DNA of 64,000 nt, taken from positions 1-64,000 of the forward strand of contig NZ_JAANPA010000007.1 of assembly GCF_011320075.1 (NCBI RefSeq), written 5' to 3'. Under the pieces are notes generated by a model. It did no database searches, had not been told where the DNA came from, and worked only from the letters and a program-made list of their open reading frames with translations. Positions 10,668-19,239 of this stretch are shown one piece after another. The position numbers were made by a program, and so were the translations under genes. Within the stretch, counting starts at the first letter, position 1. Each line of letters starts with the position of its first letter. This DNA comes from Sphingosinicella sp. YJ22. Lineage in GTDB: Bacteria > Pseudomonadota > Alphaproteobacteria > Sphingomonadales > Sphingomonadaceae.

Positions 10668-12203
10668 GTGGGCTTTTCTCGCCGGGTCGGGCCGCCGATC
10701 GTCTCGGCGGCGGTCGCGACCCTCGTGCTCACGAACTTCGCGATGGTGCTGCTCGCCGAGCGCGCCAGCCATGACGGTCACCTGTTCGGCGCGATCTGGC
10801 CGATCGCGCTGACCTCCACCGTCGCGGTGGTTATGGTCATGTCCTTCCTGTTCAAGTCGATCGTCGAGATGGGCGCGGAGCTGGAGCGGCGCGAGGCCGA
10901 GGCGCAGCACCAGGCGCTCCACGACCAGCTCACCGGGCTCGCCAACCGCGCCCTGCTGGAGGACCGGCTCGGCCAGGCGCTGTGCCGCTACCGCCGAAGC
11001 GGCGAGTCGGTCGCCCTGCTGATGCTCGATCTCGACCGCTTCAAGCAGGTCAACGACACGCTCGGCCACAATGCCGGCGACGACATGGTCCGCCAGGTCG
11101 CCGAGCGCCTGCGCGGCCTGCTGCGCGACAGCGACACGGTCGCCCGCATCGGCGGCGACGAGTTCGCGATCATCCAGGCGCGGCCGCGCGGCGAGGTGGA
11201 CGTGCGGCGCCTGTGCGAACGGATCATAGAGACGGTCGGCGAGCCCTATCGGCTGGGCGAGCGCGAGGCGCGGGTCGGAGTCAGCATCGGCGCGGTGTTC
11301 GCGGGGCCGGACATGGTCACCGCGACGGACCTGCTGCGCAAGGCCGACATCACCATGTATCGGGCCAAAGCCGCGGGCCGCCACTGCTTCCGAATCTTCA
11401 CCGATGCGATGGACGCGGACGTCCAGCGCCGCGACAGGATCGAGACCATCCTGCGCGCCGAGCTTGCCGCGGGCGGCGGGCCGGAGCTTCACTTCCAGCC
11501 GGTGATCGGCGGCGACGGCAAGGTCGCCAGCGTCGAGGGGCTGATGCGCTGGGACCAGGCGGTGCTCGGCCCGATCGCCCCGGCGGAAATCGTGCCGGTC
11601 GCCGAGGAATGCGGCCTGATCGAGCAGCTCGGGTTCAACATGGTCCGCCGGGCCTGCGCGCTGGCGCGCCGATTCCCCGAGCTGTCGGTGTCGATCAACC
11701 TGTCACCGGCGCAGTTCCGCTCGGGCGATTTTCCGGAGGCGCTGCGCCGGCTGGTCGCGGGCGAGGGCGTGCCGTGCAATCAGCTCGAGCTCGAAGTCAC
11801 CGAGCAGCTGTTCATCGATCATGGCGGCCTGTGCGAGCCCGCGCTCCACGCCTTGCGCGAGGCCGGCTTCCGCATCTGCCTCGACGATTTCGGCACGGGC
11901 TATTCGTCGCTGTCGTGCCTGCGCCGATTCCCGGTCGACACGGTCAAGCTCGACCACAGCTTCGTCGACATCGCCGCCCGCGACCAGAGCGTGGCGCTGA
12001 TCCGAGCGGCGGTGACGCTCGGCCATGCCATGAACATGGAAGTGATTGCGGAAGGCGTGTCGTGCGAGGCCGAGGAGCAGATCGCGCTCGAGGCCGGCTG
12101 CGACGGGCTCCAGGGTCATCTCTATGCCCGCGCGATGCCCACCGACCAGCTCGAATCATGGCTCGCCGACATGCGCAAGGCGCGGATCAGCGACGCCGCC
12201 TGA
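10668..12203 (+). CDS. Membrane-anchored GGDEF-EAL protein (diguanylate cyclase/phosphodiesterase)
   Basis: This 511-residue protein has two N-terminal membrane helices (about 10-29 and 42-61) enclosing a short loop, so there is little periplasmic sensor. A GGDEF domain follows, with intact RIGGDEF at 160-166. The EAL domain has EGL in place of EAL at 290-292. It keeps INLSP, EVTE, DDFGTGYSS, VKLD, AEGV and LQGH, which carry the metal ligands and general base. Both c-di-GMP synthesis and breakdown therefore look possible. The GTG start at 10668 allows the full first helix. It may supply the signal read by the tandem PilZ protein, which is an inference from proximity only. Confidence 0.9.
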   Translation: MGFSRRVGPPIVSAAVATLVLTNFAMVLLAERASHDGHLFGAIWPIALTSTVAVVMVMSFLFKSIVEMGAELERREAEAQHQALHDQLTGLANRALLEDRLGQALCRYRRSGESVALLMLDLDRFKQVNDTLGHNAGDDMVRQVAERLRGLLRDSDTVARIGGDEFAIIQARPRGEVDVRRLCERIIETVGEPYRLGEREARVGVSIGAVFAGPDMVTATDLLRKADITMYRAKAAGRHCFRIFTDAMDADVQRRDRIETILRAELAAGGGPELHFQPVIGGDGKVASVEGLMRWDQAVLGPIAPAEIVPVAEECGLIEQLGFNMVRRACALARRFPELSVSINLSPAQFRSGDFPEALRRLVAGEGVPCNQLELEVTEQLFIDHGGLCEPALHALREAGFRICLDDFGTGYSSLSCLRRFPVDTVKLDHSFVDIAARDQSVALIRAAVTLGHAMNMEVIAEGVSCEAEEQIALEAGCDGLQGHLYARAMPTDQLESWLADMRKARISDAA

Positions 12204-12250
12204 CCCGAGACGCTTGGCACCGGTGCCAGCGGCGGGCATGAAGGCCGACG

Positions 12251-12703
12251 ATGCAACCACGCCCGTTCGCCTGGACCGCAGGCGCCATCCTCGTCACGAT
12301 CGGCCTTGCCGGCTTCGCCCCGGAACCGATCGTTGCGATCGAAACCGATCCGCTGCGCCAGGCCGCGGGGGTCGACCACCCGCAGCTGTTCGGCCTGCTT
12401 GGCGTCAGCCCGGTGCTCAACATCCTCCATCTCGCACTGGGTGTTTGGGGCCTGATCTCGGGCCGGAGCCTCAACGGGGCGCTCACTTATGCCCGCCAGG
12501 TGACCTTCGCCGGGGCGCTGCTGACGATCTTCGGGGTGATCCCGGGGCTGGATACTTTGTTCGGCCTCGCGCCGCTCTACGGCAACAATCTGCTTCTGCA
12601 CGGCCTGCTGGCCATCACCGGCTTCCTGTTCGGCTGGCTCTACCGCCGCCCGCCCGCGATTCCAGACCGGGTCGAGGACGACGACGAAGCCTATGAGGGC
12701 TAG
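12251..12703 (+). CDS. DUF4383 family membrane protein
   Basis: This 150-residue protein has four predicted membrane helices. The segment NILHLALGVWGL and the later NNLLLHGLLAITGFLFGW are typical of DUF4383 proteins, which are of unknown function. The acidic C-terminus (EDDDEAYEG) is probably cytosolic. It overlaps the convergent acyl-CoA dehydrogenase by four bases at the 3' end. Confidence 0.75.
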   Translation: MQPRPFAWTAGAILVTIGLAGFAPEPIVAIETDPLRQAAGVDHPQLFGLLGVSPVLNILHLALGVWGLISGRSLNGALTYARQVTFAGALLTIFGVIPGLDTLFGLAPLYGNNLLLHGLLAITGFLFGWLYRRPPAIPDRVEDDDEAYEG

Positions 12704-14424
12704 GCGGCGGCGAACGCCTCGTCCGGATTGGCGTAGAGCAAGGTCGATCCCGCCAGCGCCGACGCCTTGAGTCCCATCGCTTCCGGCACGATCGTCGCCA
12801 TGAAGAACTGGGCGACGGTGCTTTTCATCGCGAGGAAGCCGGGATCGCCTTCGCCGGCCGCGCCGAGCCGGTCGGCGGCCTTCATCTGCCGCTCCATCAG
12901 CCAGCCGGCGACCGCGACCGCCATCATGGTGAGCAGCGGATAGGAGCCGGCCAGCCTGGAATCGACCGGCGTCTGCGGGTTCGTCATCACCTTCGTGACG
13001 CCGTCGAGCGTCTCGATCAGCTGCAGGAGATGGTCGCTCTCCGCCTCCGCACGCATGTCCGCGATGAGCCGCGCCAGGGTCTCGCCGCCTTCCAGCCCGA
13101 GCTTGCGCCCGACCAGATCGGCGGCCTGGATGCCGTTGGTGCCCTCGTAGATCGGCGCGATGCGGATGTCGCGGAAATGCTGGGCGGCGCCGGTCTCCTC
13201 AATGAAGCCCATGCCGCCATGGACCTGGACGCCGAGGCTCGCGACCTCGCAGCCGACGTCGGTCCCCCATGCCTTGACCAAAGGCGTCAGCAGGTCGGCG
13301 CGGGCCTTGGCGGCCGCATCGCCGCGGCTGGCGAGATCGGCCTGGGCGTTGGCGTAATAAGCCAGCGCCCGCGCGCCTTGGGTCAGCGCCTTCATGCGCA
13401 GCAGCATGCGGCGCACGTCGGGGTGCTGGATGATCGCCACGGCCTCGCGGCCGGGCGCCCCGGCGCGGGCCGACTGGACGCGCTCCATCGCATAGGCGAC
13501 AGCCGCCTGGGTCGCGCGCTCGGCGATCGACACGCCCTGAAGGCCGACGTTGAGGCGCGCATTGTTCATCATCGTGAACATGGCGCGCATGCCGCCATTC
13601 TCGCCGCCGATCAGCTCGCCGATGCAGTCGTCATTGTCGCCGAACGCCATCACGCAGGTCGGCGAGGCGTGGATTCCGAGCTTGTGCTCGATCGACACGC
13701 AGCGGACGTCGTTGGCGGTGCCCTCGGCCCGGACCTTAGGCACGATGAACAGGGAGATGCCGCGGGTGCCGGCGGGCGCGTCCGGAAGCCGCGCGAGGAC
13801 CAGGTGGACGATGTTGTCGGCGAGGTCGTGGTCGCCGAAGGTGATGAAGATCTTCTGGCCCTTGATGCGGTAGGTGCCGTCGCCGACGGGATCGGCGCGG
13901 GTCTTGAGAGCGCCGACGTCGGACCCCGCTTGCGGCTCGGTGAGGTTCATCGTGCCGGTCCATTCGCCGGTGACCAGTCTGGGCAGCCAGGTTTCCTGCT
14001 GCTCGGGCGTGCCGTGATGCTTCAGCGCCTCGATCGCTCCGGCGCTCAGCATCGGGCACAGCGAGAAGGCCATGTTGGCGGCGCCGAGATTTTCCAGCAC
14101 CACCGCAGCCATCACCTGCGGCTGGTCCTGCCCGCCGAAATCGCCCGGCGCCGAGATCGTCCCCCAGCCGCCCTCGACATAGGCCCGGTAGGCGTCGCGG
14201 AAGCCGTCGGGCATTGAGACGCCGTCGGGCGACCAGCGCGCGCCGACGGTGTCGCCGACCCGGTTCAGCGGCGCGAATTCGCCCGCCGCGAACGCGCCGA
14301 CGCCCTCGACGATCGCGTCGGCCATGTCGGCGGACACGTCGAACCCCGCTTCGGCGAGCCGGTCGATGCCCGCGACATGGCGAAGCACGAACTTCTGTTC
14401 CTCGATCGGGGCGGTGTAGGTCAT
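12700..14424 (-). CDS. Acyl-CoA dehydrogenase (DmdC-like, long form)
   Basis: This 574-residue flavoprotein is longer than classical acyl-CoA dehydrogenases. It belongs to the group with an extra C-terminal helical domain, which includes 3-methylmercaptopropionyl-CoA dehydrogenase DmdC. Visible features are MNLTEPQAGSDVG, KIFITFGDHDL, and IYEGTNGIQAADL, where the Glu is the expected catalytic base. It oxidises an acyl-CoA to the enoyl-CoA using FAD and passes electrons to ETF. The chain-length or substrate class cannot be told from sequence alone. The gene stands alone on this strand. Confidence 0.88.
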   Translation of the reverse strand: MTYTAPIEEQKFVLRHVAGIDRLAEAGFDVSADMADAIVEGVGAFAAGEFAPLNRVGDTVGARWSPDGVSMPDGFRDAYRAYVEGGWGTISAPGDFGGQDQPQVMAAVVLENLGAANMAFSLCPMLSAGAIEALKHHGTPEQQETWLPRLVTGEWTGTMNLTEPQAGSDVGALKTRADPVGDGTYRIKGQKIFITFGDHDLADNIVHLVLARLPDAPAGTRGISLFIVPKVRAEGTANDVRCVSIEHKLGIHASPTCVMAFGDNDDCIGELIGGENGGMRAMFTMMNNARLNVGLQGVSIAERATQAAVAYAMERVQSARAGAPGREAVAIIQHPDVRRMLLRMKALTQGARALAYYANAQADLASRGDAAAKARADLLTPLVKAWGTDVGCEVASLGVQVHGGMGFIEETGAAQHFRDIRIAPIYEGTNGIQAADLVGRKLGLEGGETLARLIADMRAEAESDHLLQLIETLDGVTKVMTNPQTPVDSRLAGSYPLLTMMAVAVAGWLMERQMKAADRLGAAGEGDPGFLAMKSTVAQFFMATIVPEAMGLKASALAGSTLLYANPDEAFAAA

Positions 14425-14483
14425 CGGCGCGAGCGTCTCCGGCTGTGGTTGCGCTGGTACGACGGCAGCTATAGCGCGGCGGG

Positions 14484-15434
14484 GTGCCCGCGCCAGACCT
14501 GCCCACTCAAGTCCGCCCTGCCGACGACGCCGGCATTGCCGAAGCTGCCCGCCTGATCCGCGCGGGGCAGCCGGTCGCGGTGCCGACCGAGACGGTCTAC
14601 GGCCTCGCCGCCGACGCGACCTCGGGCGAGGCGGTGGCGCGGATCTACGAGGCGAAGGGACGACCCAGCTTCAATCCGCTGATCGTCCACGTGACGGGGA
14701 TCGATCAGGCCGAGCGCATCGCCCGCTTCGATCCCGCCGCACGGGCGCTCGCGCAAAGATATTGGCCAGGGCCGCTGACGCTGGTGCTGCCGCTGCGCGA
14801 GGAGGCTGGGATCGCGTCCATCGTCACCGCCGGCCTGACGACCGTCGCGCTGCGCGCCTCCGCCCATCCGGCGATGCAGGCGCTGATCGCGGCCGCCGGG
14901 CGCCCGCTCGCGGCGCCCTCGGCCAATGCCAGCGGCCGGATCAGCCCGACGCGCGCCGCGCATGTGCTGGACAGCCTCAAAGGTCGCGTTCCGCTCATTC
15001 TCGACGGCGGCCAGACCGCGCATGGCCTCGAATCGACCATCGTTGCGGTCGCGGACGGCGAGGTCCGCCTGCTCCGTCCCGGCCCGATTTCGGCGGAGGA
15101 GCTTGGTGCGGTCGCGGCCCCGACTCCGGAGCGCATCGTCGCCCCCGGACAGCTCGCCAGCCACTATGCCCCGGCCAAGCCGCTCCGCCTCAACGTCACC
15201 GAGGCGGCGCCCGACGAATGGCTGATCGGCTTCGGCGACATTGCCGGCGACGTGTCGCTGAGCCGGAGCGCGGACCTGGTCGAGGCCGCGGCCGCCTTGT
15301 TCGACCTGCTCCACGACGCCGACCGCCAGCCCGCAGCGCGCATCGCCGTCGCGCCGATCCCGGAGGACGGTCTCGGCGCCGCCATCAACGACCGCCTGCG
15401 CCGCGCCGCCGCGCCGCGACCGGAGAAATCATGA
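14484..15434 (+). CDS. L-threonylcarbamoyladenylate synthase (Sua5 type)
   Basis: This 316-residue protein makes threonylcarbamoyl-AMP from threonine, bicarbonate and ATP for the t6A37 modification of ANN-reading tRNAs. The YrdC-like domain (residues 1-200) shows VPTETVYGLAAD, KGRPSFNPLIVH, and SANASGRISPT. The extra C-terminal Sua5 domain follows APGQLASHYAP. A GTG start at 14484 gives the usual family length. Its stop overlaps the start of the threonine synthase gene (ATGA at 15431-15434), which links the modification enzyme to supply of its substrate. Confidence 0.92.
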   Translation: MPAPDLPTQVRPADDAGIAEAARLIRAGQPVAVPTETVYGLAADATSGEAVARIYEAKGRPSFNPLIVHVTGIDQAERIARFDPAARALAQRYWPGPLTLVLPLREEAGIASIVTAGLTTVALRASAHPAMQALIAAAGRPLAAPSANASGRISPTRAAHVLDSLKGRVPLILDGGQTAHGLESTIVAVADGEVRLLRPGPISAEELGAVAAPTPERIVAPGQLASHYAPAKPLRLNVTEAAPDEWLIGFGDIAGDVSLSRSADLVEAAAALFDLLHDADRQPAARIAVAPIPEDGLGAAINDRLRRAAAPRPEKS

Positions 15435-16672
15435 ACTGGAACGACAATCTCACCGCCGAGCGGGTGACCTTCGTCACCCATCTCGAATGCTCGATGACCG
15501 GCGAGCGCTACGCGGCGGACCGCCTGCACGGGCTTTCGAGCGCCGGGCGCCCCTTGCTCGTGCGCTACGATCTCGACGGCGTGCGTGGGGCGCTGACGCG
15601 CGAGGCGCTCGCGAACCGCCCGAACGACATGTGGCGGTGGCGCGAGCTGCTGCCGGTGCGGCGGGCGGCGGACGTGGTCAGCCTCGGCGAGGCTGCGACT
15701 CCGATCGTCAGCTTGGCGAAGGTCGGCGCGCGGCTCGGCCTCAAGGAGCTTCTGGTCAAGGACGAGGGACGGTTGCCGACCGGCTCGTTCAAGGCGCGCG
15801 GCCTCGCCATGGCGGTGTCGATGGCCAAGGAGCTGGGCGTCGCGAAGATCGCCATGCCGACCAACGGCAACGCCGGCGCCGCGCTCGCCGCCTATGGCAG
15901 CCGCGCCGGCATCGAGACGATCGTGCTGTGTCCCGACGACACGCCCGAGATCAACGTGCGCGAGATCGCCGCGCAGGGCGCCCGGGTCTATCGTGTCGAT
16001 GGGCTGATCGACGAATGCGGCGCGATCGTCGGGGAGGGCGCCAAGGCGGGCCACTGGTTCGACCTGTCGACGCTGAAGGAGCCCTATCGGATCGAGGGCA
16101 AGAAGACGATGGGCCTGGAGCTGGCCGAGCAGCTCGGCTGGCGGGTGCCCGACGTGATCTTCTACCCGACCGGCGGCGGCACCGGCCTGATCGGCATGTG
16201 GAAGGGGTTCGCCGAGCTGGAGGCGCTGGGGCTGATCGGGCCGGAGCGGCCGCGCATGGTCGCCGTTCAGGCTGAGGGCTGCGCACCGATGGTGAAGGCG
16301 TGGCAGGAGGGTGAGGAGCATGCCGGGCGCTGGCAGGACGCCCACACCGTCGCCGCCGGGATCCGCGTGCCCAAGGCGGTCGGCGACTTCCTCATCCTGC
16401 GCGCCGTGCGCGAGAGCGGCGGCTTCGCCATCGCGGTGCCGGACGAGGCGATCCTCGCTGCCATCGACGAGGCGGCGCGTCAGGACGGCCTGCTGCTGTG
16501 CCCCGAAGGCGGCGCCACGCTGGCGGCCGCGGCGCAGGCCTTGGAGCGGGGCCTGATCTCGCGCGACGACCACGTCGTCCTGTTCAATTGCGCCACCGGC
16601 CTCAAATATCCGATGCCCGACCGTTCCCGGCGGCTCGCCAAAGCGGGGCCGATCGACCATGCGGCGCTGTAA
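15431..16672 (+). CDS. Threonine synthase
   Basis: This 413-residue PLP enzyme of fold type II converts O-phosphohomoserine to threonine. PTGSFKARGL (around 116-125) carries the PLP lysine. MPTNGNAGAALAAYG and YPTGGGTGLIGMWKG form the phosphate-binding loops. The N-terminal THLECSMTGERY is typical of threonine synthases of this group. The ATG overlaps the Sua5 stop by four bases, so the two genes are coupled. Another PLP-dependent lyase of the same fold cannot be fully excluded, but length and motifs favour threonine synthase. Confidence 0.85.
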   Translation: MNWNDNLTAERVTFVTHLECSMTGERYAADRLHGLSSAGRPLLVRYDLDGVRGALTREALANRPNDMWRWRELLPVRRAADVVSLGEAATPIVSLAKVGARLGLKELLVKDEGRLPTGSFKARGLAMAVSMAKELGVAKIAMPTNGNAGAALAAYGSRAGIETIVLCPDDTPEINVREIAAQGARVYRVDGLIDECGAIVGEGAKAGHWFDLSTLKEPYRIEGKKTMGLELAEQLGWRVPDVIFYPTGGGTGLIGMWKGFAELEALGLIGPERPRMVAVQAEGCAPMVKAWQEGEEHAGRWQDAHTVAAGIRVPKAVGDFLILRAVRESGGFAIAVPDEAILAAIDEAARQDGLLLCPEGGATLAAAAQALERGLISRDDHVVLFNCATGLKYPMPDRSRRLAKAGPIDHAAL

Positions 16673-16676
16673 CGCT

Positions 16677-16699
16677 CCCTCTCCCCGCCGGGGAGAGGG
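16677..16699. repeat. GC-rich hairpin of the palindromic repeat family
   Basis: A perfect 10-bp stem (arms CCCTCTCCCC and GGGGAGAGGG, loop GCC) lies between the threonine synthase and phosphodiesterase genes. The same arms recur in the element at 32687-32825. There is no U-tract, but it could still protect the 3' end of the upstream message. Confidence 0.8.
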
Positions 16700-16710
16700 C
16701 TTAGGGCGGC

Positions 16711-17685
16711 ATGACCCGCCGGCCCGCCGTCATCGCCCATCGCGGCGCCAGCGGTTTGCGGCCGGAGCATACGCTGGAAGCCTATCGTCTCGGCATCGAG
16801 CAGGGCGCCGATTATATCGAACCCGACCTGATCATGACACGCGACGGAATCCTCGTCGCCCGCCACGAGAATGAGATTTCCGGCACCACCGACGTCGCCG
16901 ATCACCCTGAATTCGCCGACCGCCGCGCCACGAAGATGGTCGACGGCCGCCAGCTCACCGGCTGGTTCACCGAGGACTTCACGCTCGCCCAGTTGCGCAG
17001 TCTGCGGGCCCGCGAACGCCTTCCCGAGCTTCGCCCTGCCAGCGCCGCCTATGGCGGCCGCTTCGGCTTGGTTACGCTCGAGGAGATCATCGCCCTCGTT
17101 CGCGAGGAAAGCAGGGTGCGCGGTCGCCCGATCGGCATCGTCGCGGAGCTCAAGCACGCCGCTTATTTCGACGGCATCGGATTGCCGATCGACCGGGCGC
17201 TGCTGCCGCTGATCGCCGGGCTCGGCCGCGACGATCCCTTCTTCATCGAATGTTTCGAGCCGGGCATCCTTCGCCGGCTGCGCGGCCAGACCGACGTGCG
17301 CCTCGTCCAGCTCCTCGCCGAGACCGGCGGCCCGCCCGACTGCGCTCCGATCGGCTATGCCGAGATGGTCACGCCGTCAGGCCTGGCCGACATCGCGCTT
17401 TATGCCGACGCGGTCGGCCCGGCCAAGGCGCTGATCGTTCCGCGCGGGGCCGACGGCGCCAGCCTACCGCCGACGAGCCTTGTCGCCGATGCCCACGCCG
17501 CCGGCCTGCTCGTCTTTCCCTGGACCTTCCGAAGCGAGAATTTCTTCCTGCCCGCAGATCTGCGCCGGGGCGAGGACCTCCGCGCCCACGGCGATTCTGG
17601 CGCGGAGTATCGTCAATTCTACGATCTCGGCGTCGACGCGGTGTTCAGTGACTTTCCCGAACAGGCGGTCGCCGCACGCGACTAA
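16711..17685 (+). CDS. Glycerophosphodiester phosphodiesterase
   Basis: This 324-residue protein has the GDPD fold. AHRGASGLRPEHT at the start gives the first catalytic His. YIEPDLIMTRDG gives the acidic metal ligands, and ARHENE the second His. Later EDFTLAQLRSLRARE and VVAELK-type strands (IVAELKHAAYF) fit the TIM barrel. It would hydrolyse glycerophosphodiesters to glycerol-3-phosphate and an alcohol. No signal peptide is visible, which points to a cytosolic enzyme rather than the periplasmic GlpQ type. Its 3' end runs into a palindromic element shared with the convergent msrA. Confidence 0.88.
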   Translation: MTRRPAVIAHRGASGLRPEHTLEAYRLGIEQGADYIEPDLIMTRDGILVARHENEISGTTDVADHPEFADRRATKMVDGRQLTGWFTEDFTLAQLRSLRARERLPELRPASAAYGGRFGLVTLEEIIALVREESRVRGRPIGIVAELKHAAYFDGIGLPIDRALLPLIAGLGRDDPFFIECFEPGILRRLRGQTDVRLVQLLAETGGPPDCAPIGYAEMVTPSGLADIALYADAVGPAKALIVPRGADGASLPPTSLVADAHAAGLLVFPWTFRSENFFLPADLRRGEDLRAHGDSGAEYRQFYDLGVDAVFSDFPEQAVAARD

Positions 17686-17687
17686 AC

Positions 17688-17824
17688 CCTCCCTGTGGAG
17701 CGAAGCTTCATGGGGCGGGGGACCGCTCGCGAAGCGAGTGGTGGAGGGGCTGTTCGCGCCCGGCGCCTCGCCCCTCCACCGCCTTCGGCGGTCCCCCTCC
17801 CCATCGCCTTCGGCGACAGGGAGG
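17688..17824. repeat. Composite palindromic element between convergent genes
   Basis: The outer arms CCTCCCTGT (17688-17696) and ACAGGGAGG (17816-17824) enclose further GC-rich inverted repeats, such as GGTGGAGGGG against CCCCTCCACC and small stems with TTCG loops. It fills the whole gap between the phosphodiesterase and msrA and probably works as a two-way transcript end. Confidence 0.78.
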
Positions 17825-17833
17825 AACTGAGGC

Positions 17834-18376
17834 CTAAGCTTCGGCCTTCTTCACCCGGTTCTGGAAGCTCTTCCTGAGCTTCTGGATCTTCGGCGGGATC
17901 ACCGCCAGGCAATAGGGGTTCCGCTGGCCTTCGCCCGACCAATAATCCTGGTGATAATCCTCGGCCGGATACCATTCGCCCTGTGGCTCGATGGTGGTGA
18001 CGATCGGTTCGGCGCGGTCCGCCTGTGCCCGCTCGATGCCGCGCCGCGCCGCTACTTCCTGCCCGGCGTCGTTGGGGAAGAGGGCCGAGCGGTACTGCGT
18101 GCCGATGTCGTTGCCCTGGCCGTTGAGCTGGGTCGGGTCGTGGGTCGCGAAGAAGATGTCGAGAATGTCGTCGTAGCTGATCTGGTCGGTGTCGAAGGTG
18201 ACCCGGATCGCCTCGGCATGGCCGGTGTCGCCCTCGCACACCTGCTTGTAGGTCGGGCTGGCGATATGGCCGCCGGTATAGCCGCTCTCGACCTTGGTGA
18301 CTCCGATCACGTCGTTGAACACGGCCTCGGTGCACCAGAAGCAGCCGCCCGCCAGTGTCGCCTGTTCCTGTGCCAT
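17834..18376 (-). CDS. msrA: Peptide-methionine (S)-S-oxide reductase
   Basis: This 180-residue enzyme reduces methionine-S-sulfoxide in proteins. The catalytic motif GGCFWC lies at 10-15 with Cys12 as nucleophile. [21 protein letters not shown] is split across residues 32-52 and is diagnostic of MsrA, as is EDYHQDYW near 140. The cytosolic form is expected since no signal peptide is present. It is divergent from exonuclease III, which also fits an oxidative-damage theme, though joint control is not shown. Confidence 0.95.
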   Translation of the reverse strand: MAQEQATLAGGCFWCTEAVFNDVIGVTKVESGYTGGHIASPTYKQVCEGDTGHAEAIRVTFDTDQISYDDILDIFFATHDPTQLNGQGNDIGTQYRSALFPNDAGQEVAARRGIERAQADRAEPIVTTIEPQGEWYPAEDYHQDYWSGEGQRNPYCLAVIPPKIQKLRKSFQNRVKKAEA

Positions 18377-18450
18377 GCCGTCTCCTTCGCTGCTGTGAGA
18401 CAGCGAAATAGGGCGTGAAGCCGCGAATGGAAGCCGCTAGTCGGGTCCCC

Positions 18451-19239
18451 ATGCGGATCGTCAGCTACAACCTCAACGGCATCCGGGCGCGCATGGAGCG
18501 ACTGCTCGAATATCTCTCCGAGCAGAAGCCAGACGTGGTCTGCCTGCAGGAACTGAAGTGCGCTCAGGAGACCCTGCCCGACGCGGAGATCCAGGCGGCC
18601 GGCTACAAGGCGGTGTGGCACGGCCAGAAGGGGTTCAACGGAGTCGCCGTGCTCACCCGCCGCGACAATATCGTCGAGCGCCGCATCGGCCTCCCCGGCG
18701 ACCCGGAGGACGTGCAGAGCCGCTATGCCGAGGCCGAAGTCGACGGAGTCATCGTCGCGTCCATCTACCTGCCCAACGGCAATCCGATCGGCACCGAGAA
18801 GTTCGACTACAAGTTGCGCTGGCTCGAGCGGCTGCGCGCCCATGCCGCCGAATTGCTCGCCGAGGAGAAGCCGGTCGTCCTCGCCGGCGACTATAACGTC
18901 ATCCCCACCAGCACCCATGACGACGTCTTCTCGCGCCGCGCCATGGCCAATGACGCCCTGATGCAGCCGGAGAGCCAGGCCGCGTTCCGGACGATCCTCA
19001 ACCAGGGCTGGACCGACGCGATCCGCACCCGCTTTCCGGAGGGGCCGGTCTACACCTTCTGGGACTATCAGGCCGGTGCCTGGCGCCGCGACGCGGGCTT
19101 CCGCATCGACCATCTGCTGCTGTCGCCGACCGCCGCCGACCGCTTCCTCGATGCCGGCGTCGACAAGGATTATCGCGGCCGCGAGAAGGCCAGCGACCAC
19201 GCGCCGACCTGGGTCGAGCTGGACGAGCCCGAGGCCTAG
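18451..19239 (+). CDS. xth: Exodeoxyribonuclease III
   Basis: This 262-residue AP endonuclease/3'-5' exonuclease belongs to the EEP superfamily. It has YNLNGIRAR at the start, CLQELK with the metal-binding Glu, GDYNVIPTSTHDD with the Asp-Asn pair, and DHLLLS then ASDHAPTWVEL with the catalytic Asp-His. It acts in base excision repair. The ATG at 18451 matches the usual N-terminus; a longer frame upstream would overlap the divergent promoter region. Confidence 0.92.
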   Translation: MRIVSYNLNGIRARMERLLEYLSEQKPDVVCLQELKCAQETLPDAEIQAAGYKAVWHGQKGFNGVAVLTRRDNIVERRIGLPGDPEDVQSRYAEAEVDGVIVASIYLPNGNPIGTEKFDYKLRWLERLRAHAAELLAEEKPVVLAGDYNVIPTSTHDDVFSRRAMANDALMQPESQAAFRTILNQGWTDAIRTRFPEGPVYTFWDYQAGAWRRDAGFRIDHLLLSPTAADRFLDAGVDKDYRGREKASDHAPTWVELDEPEA

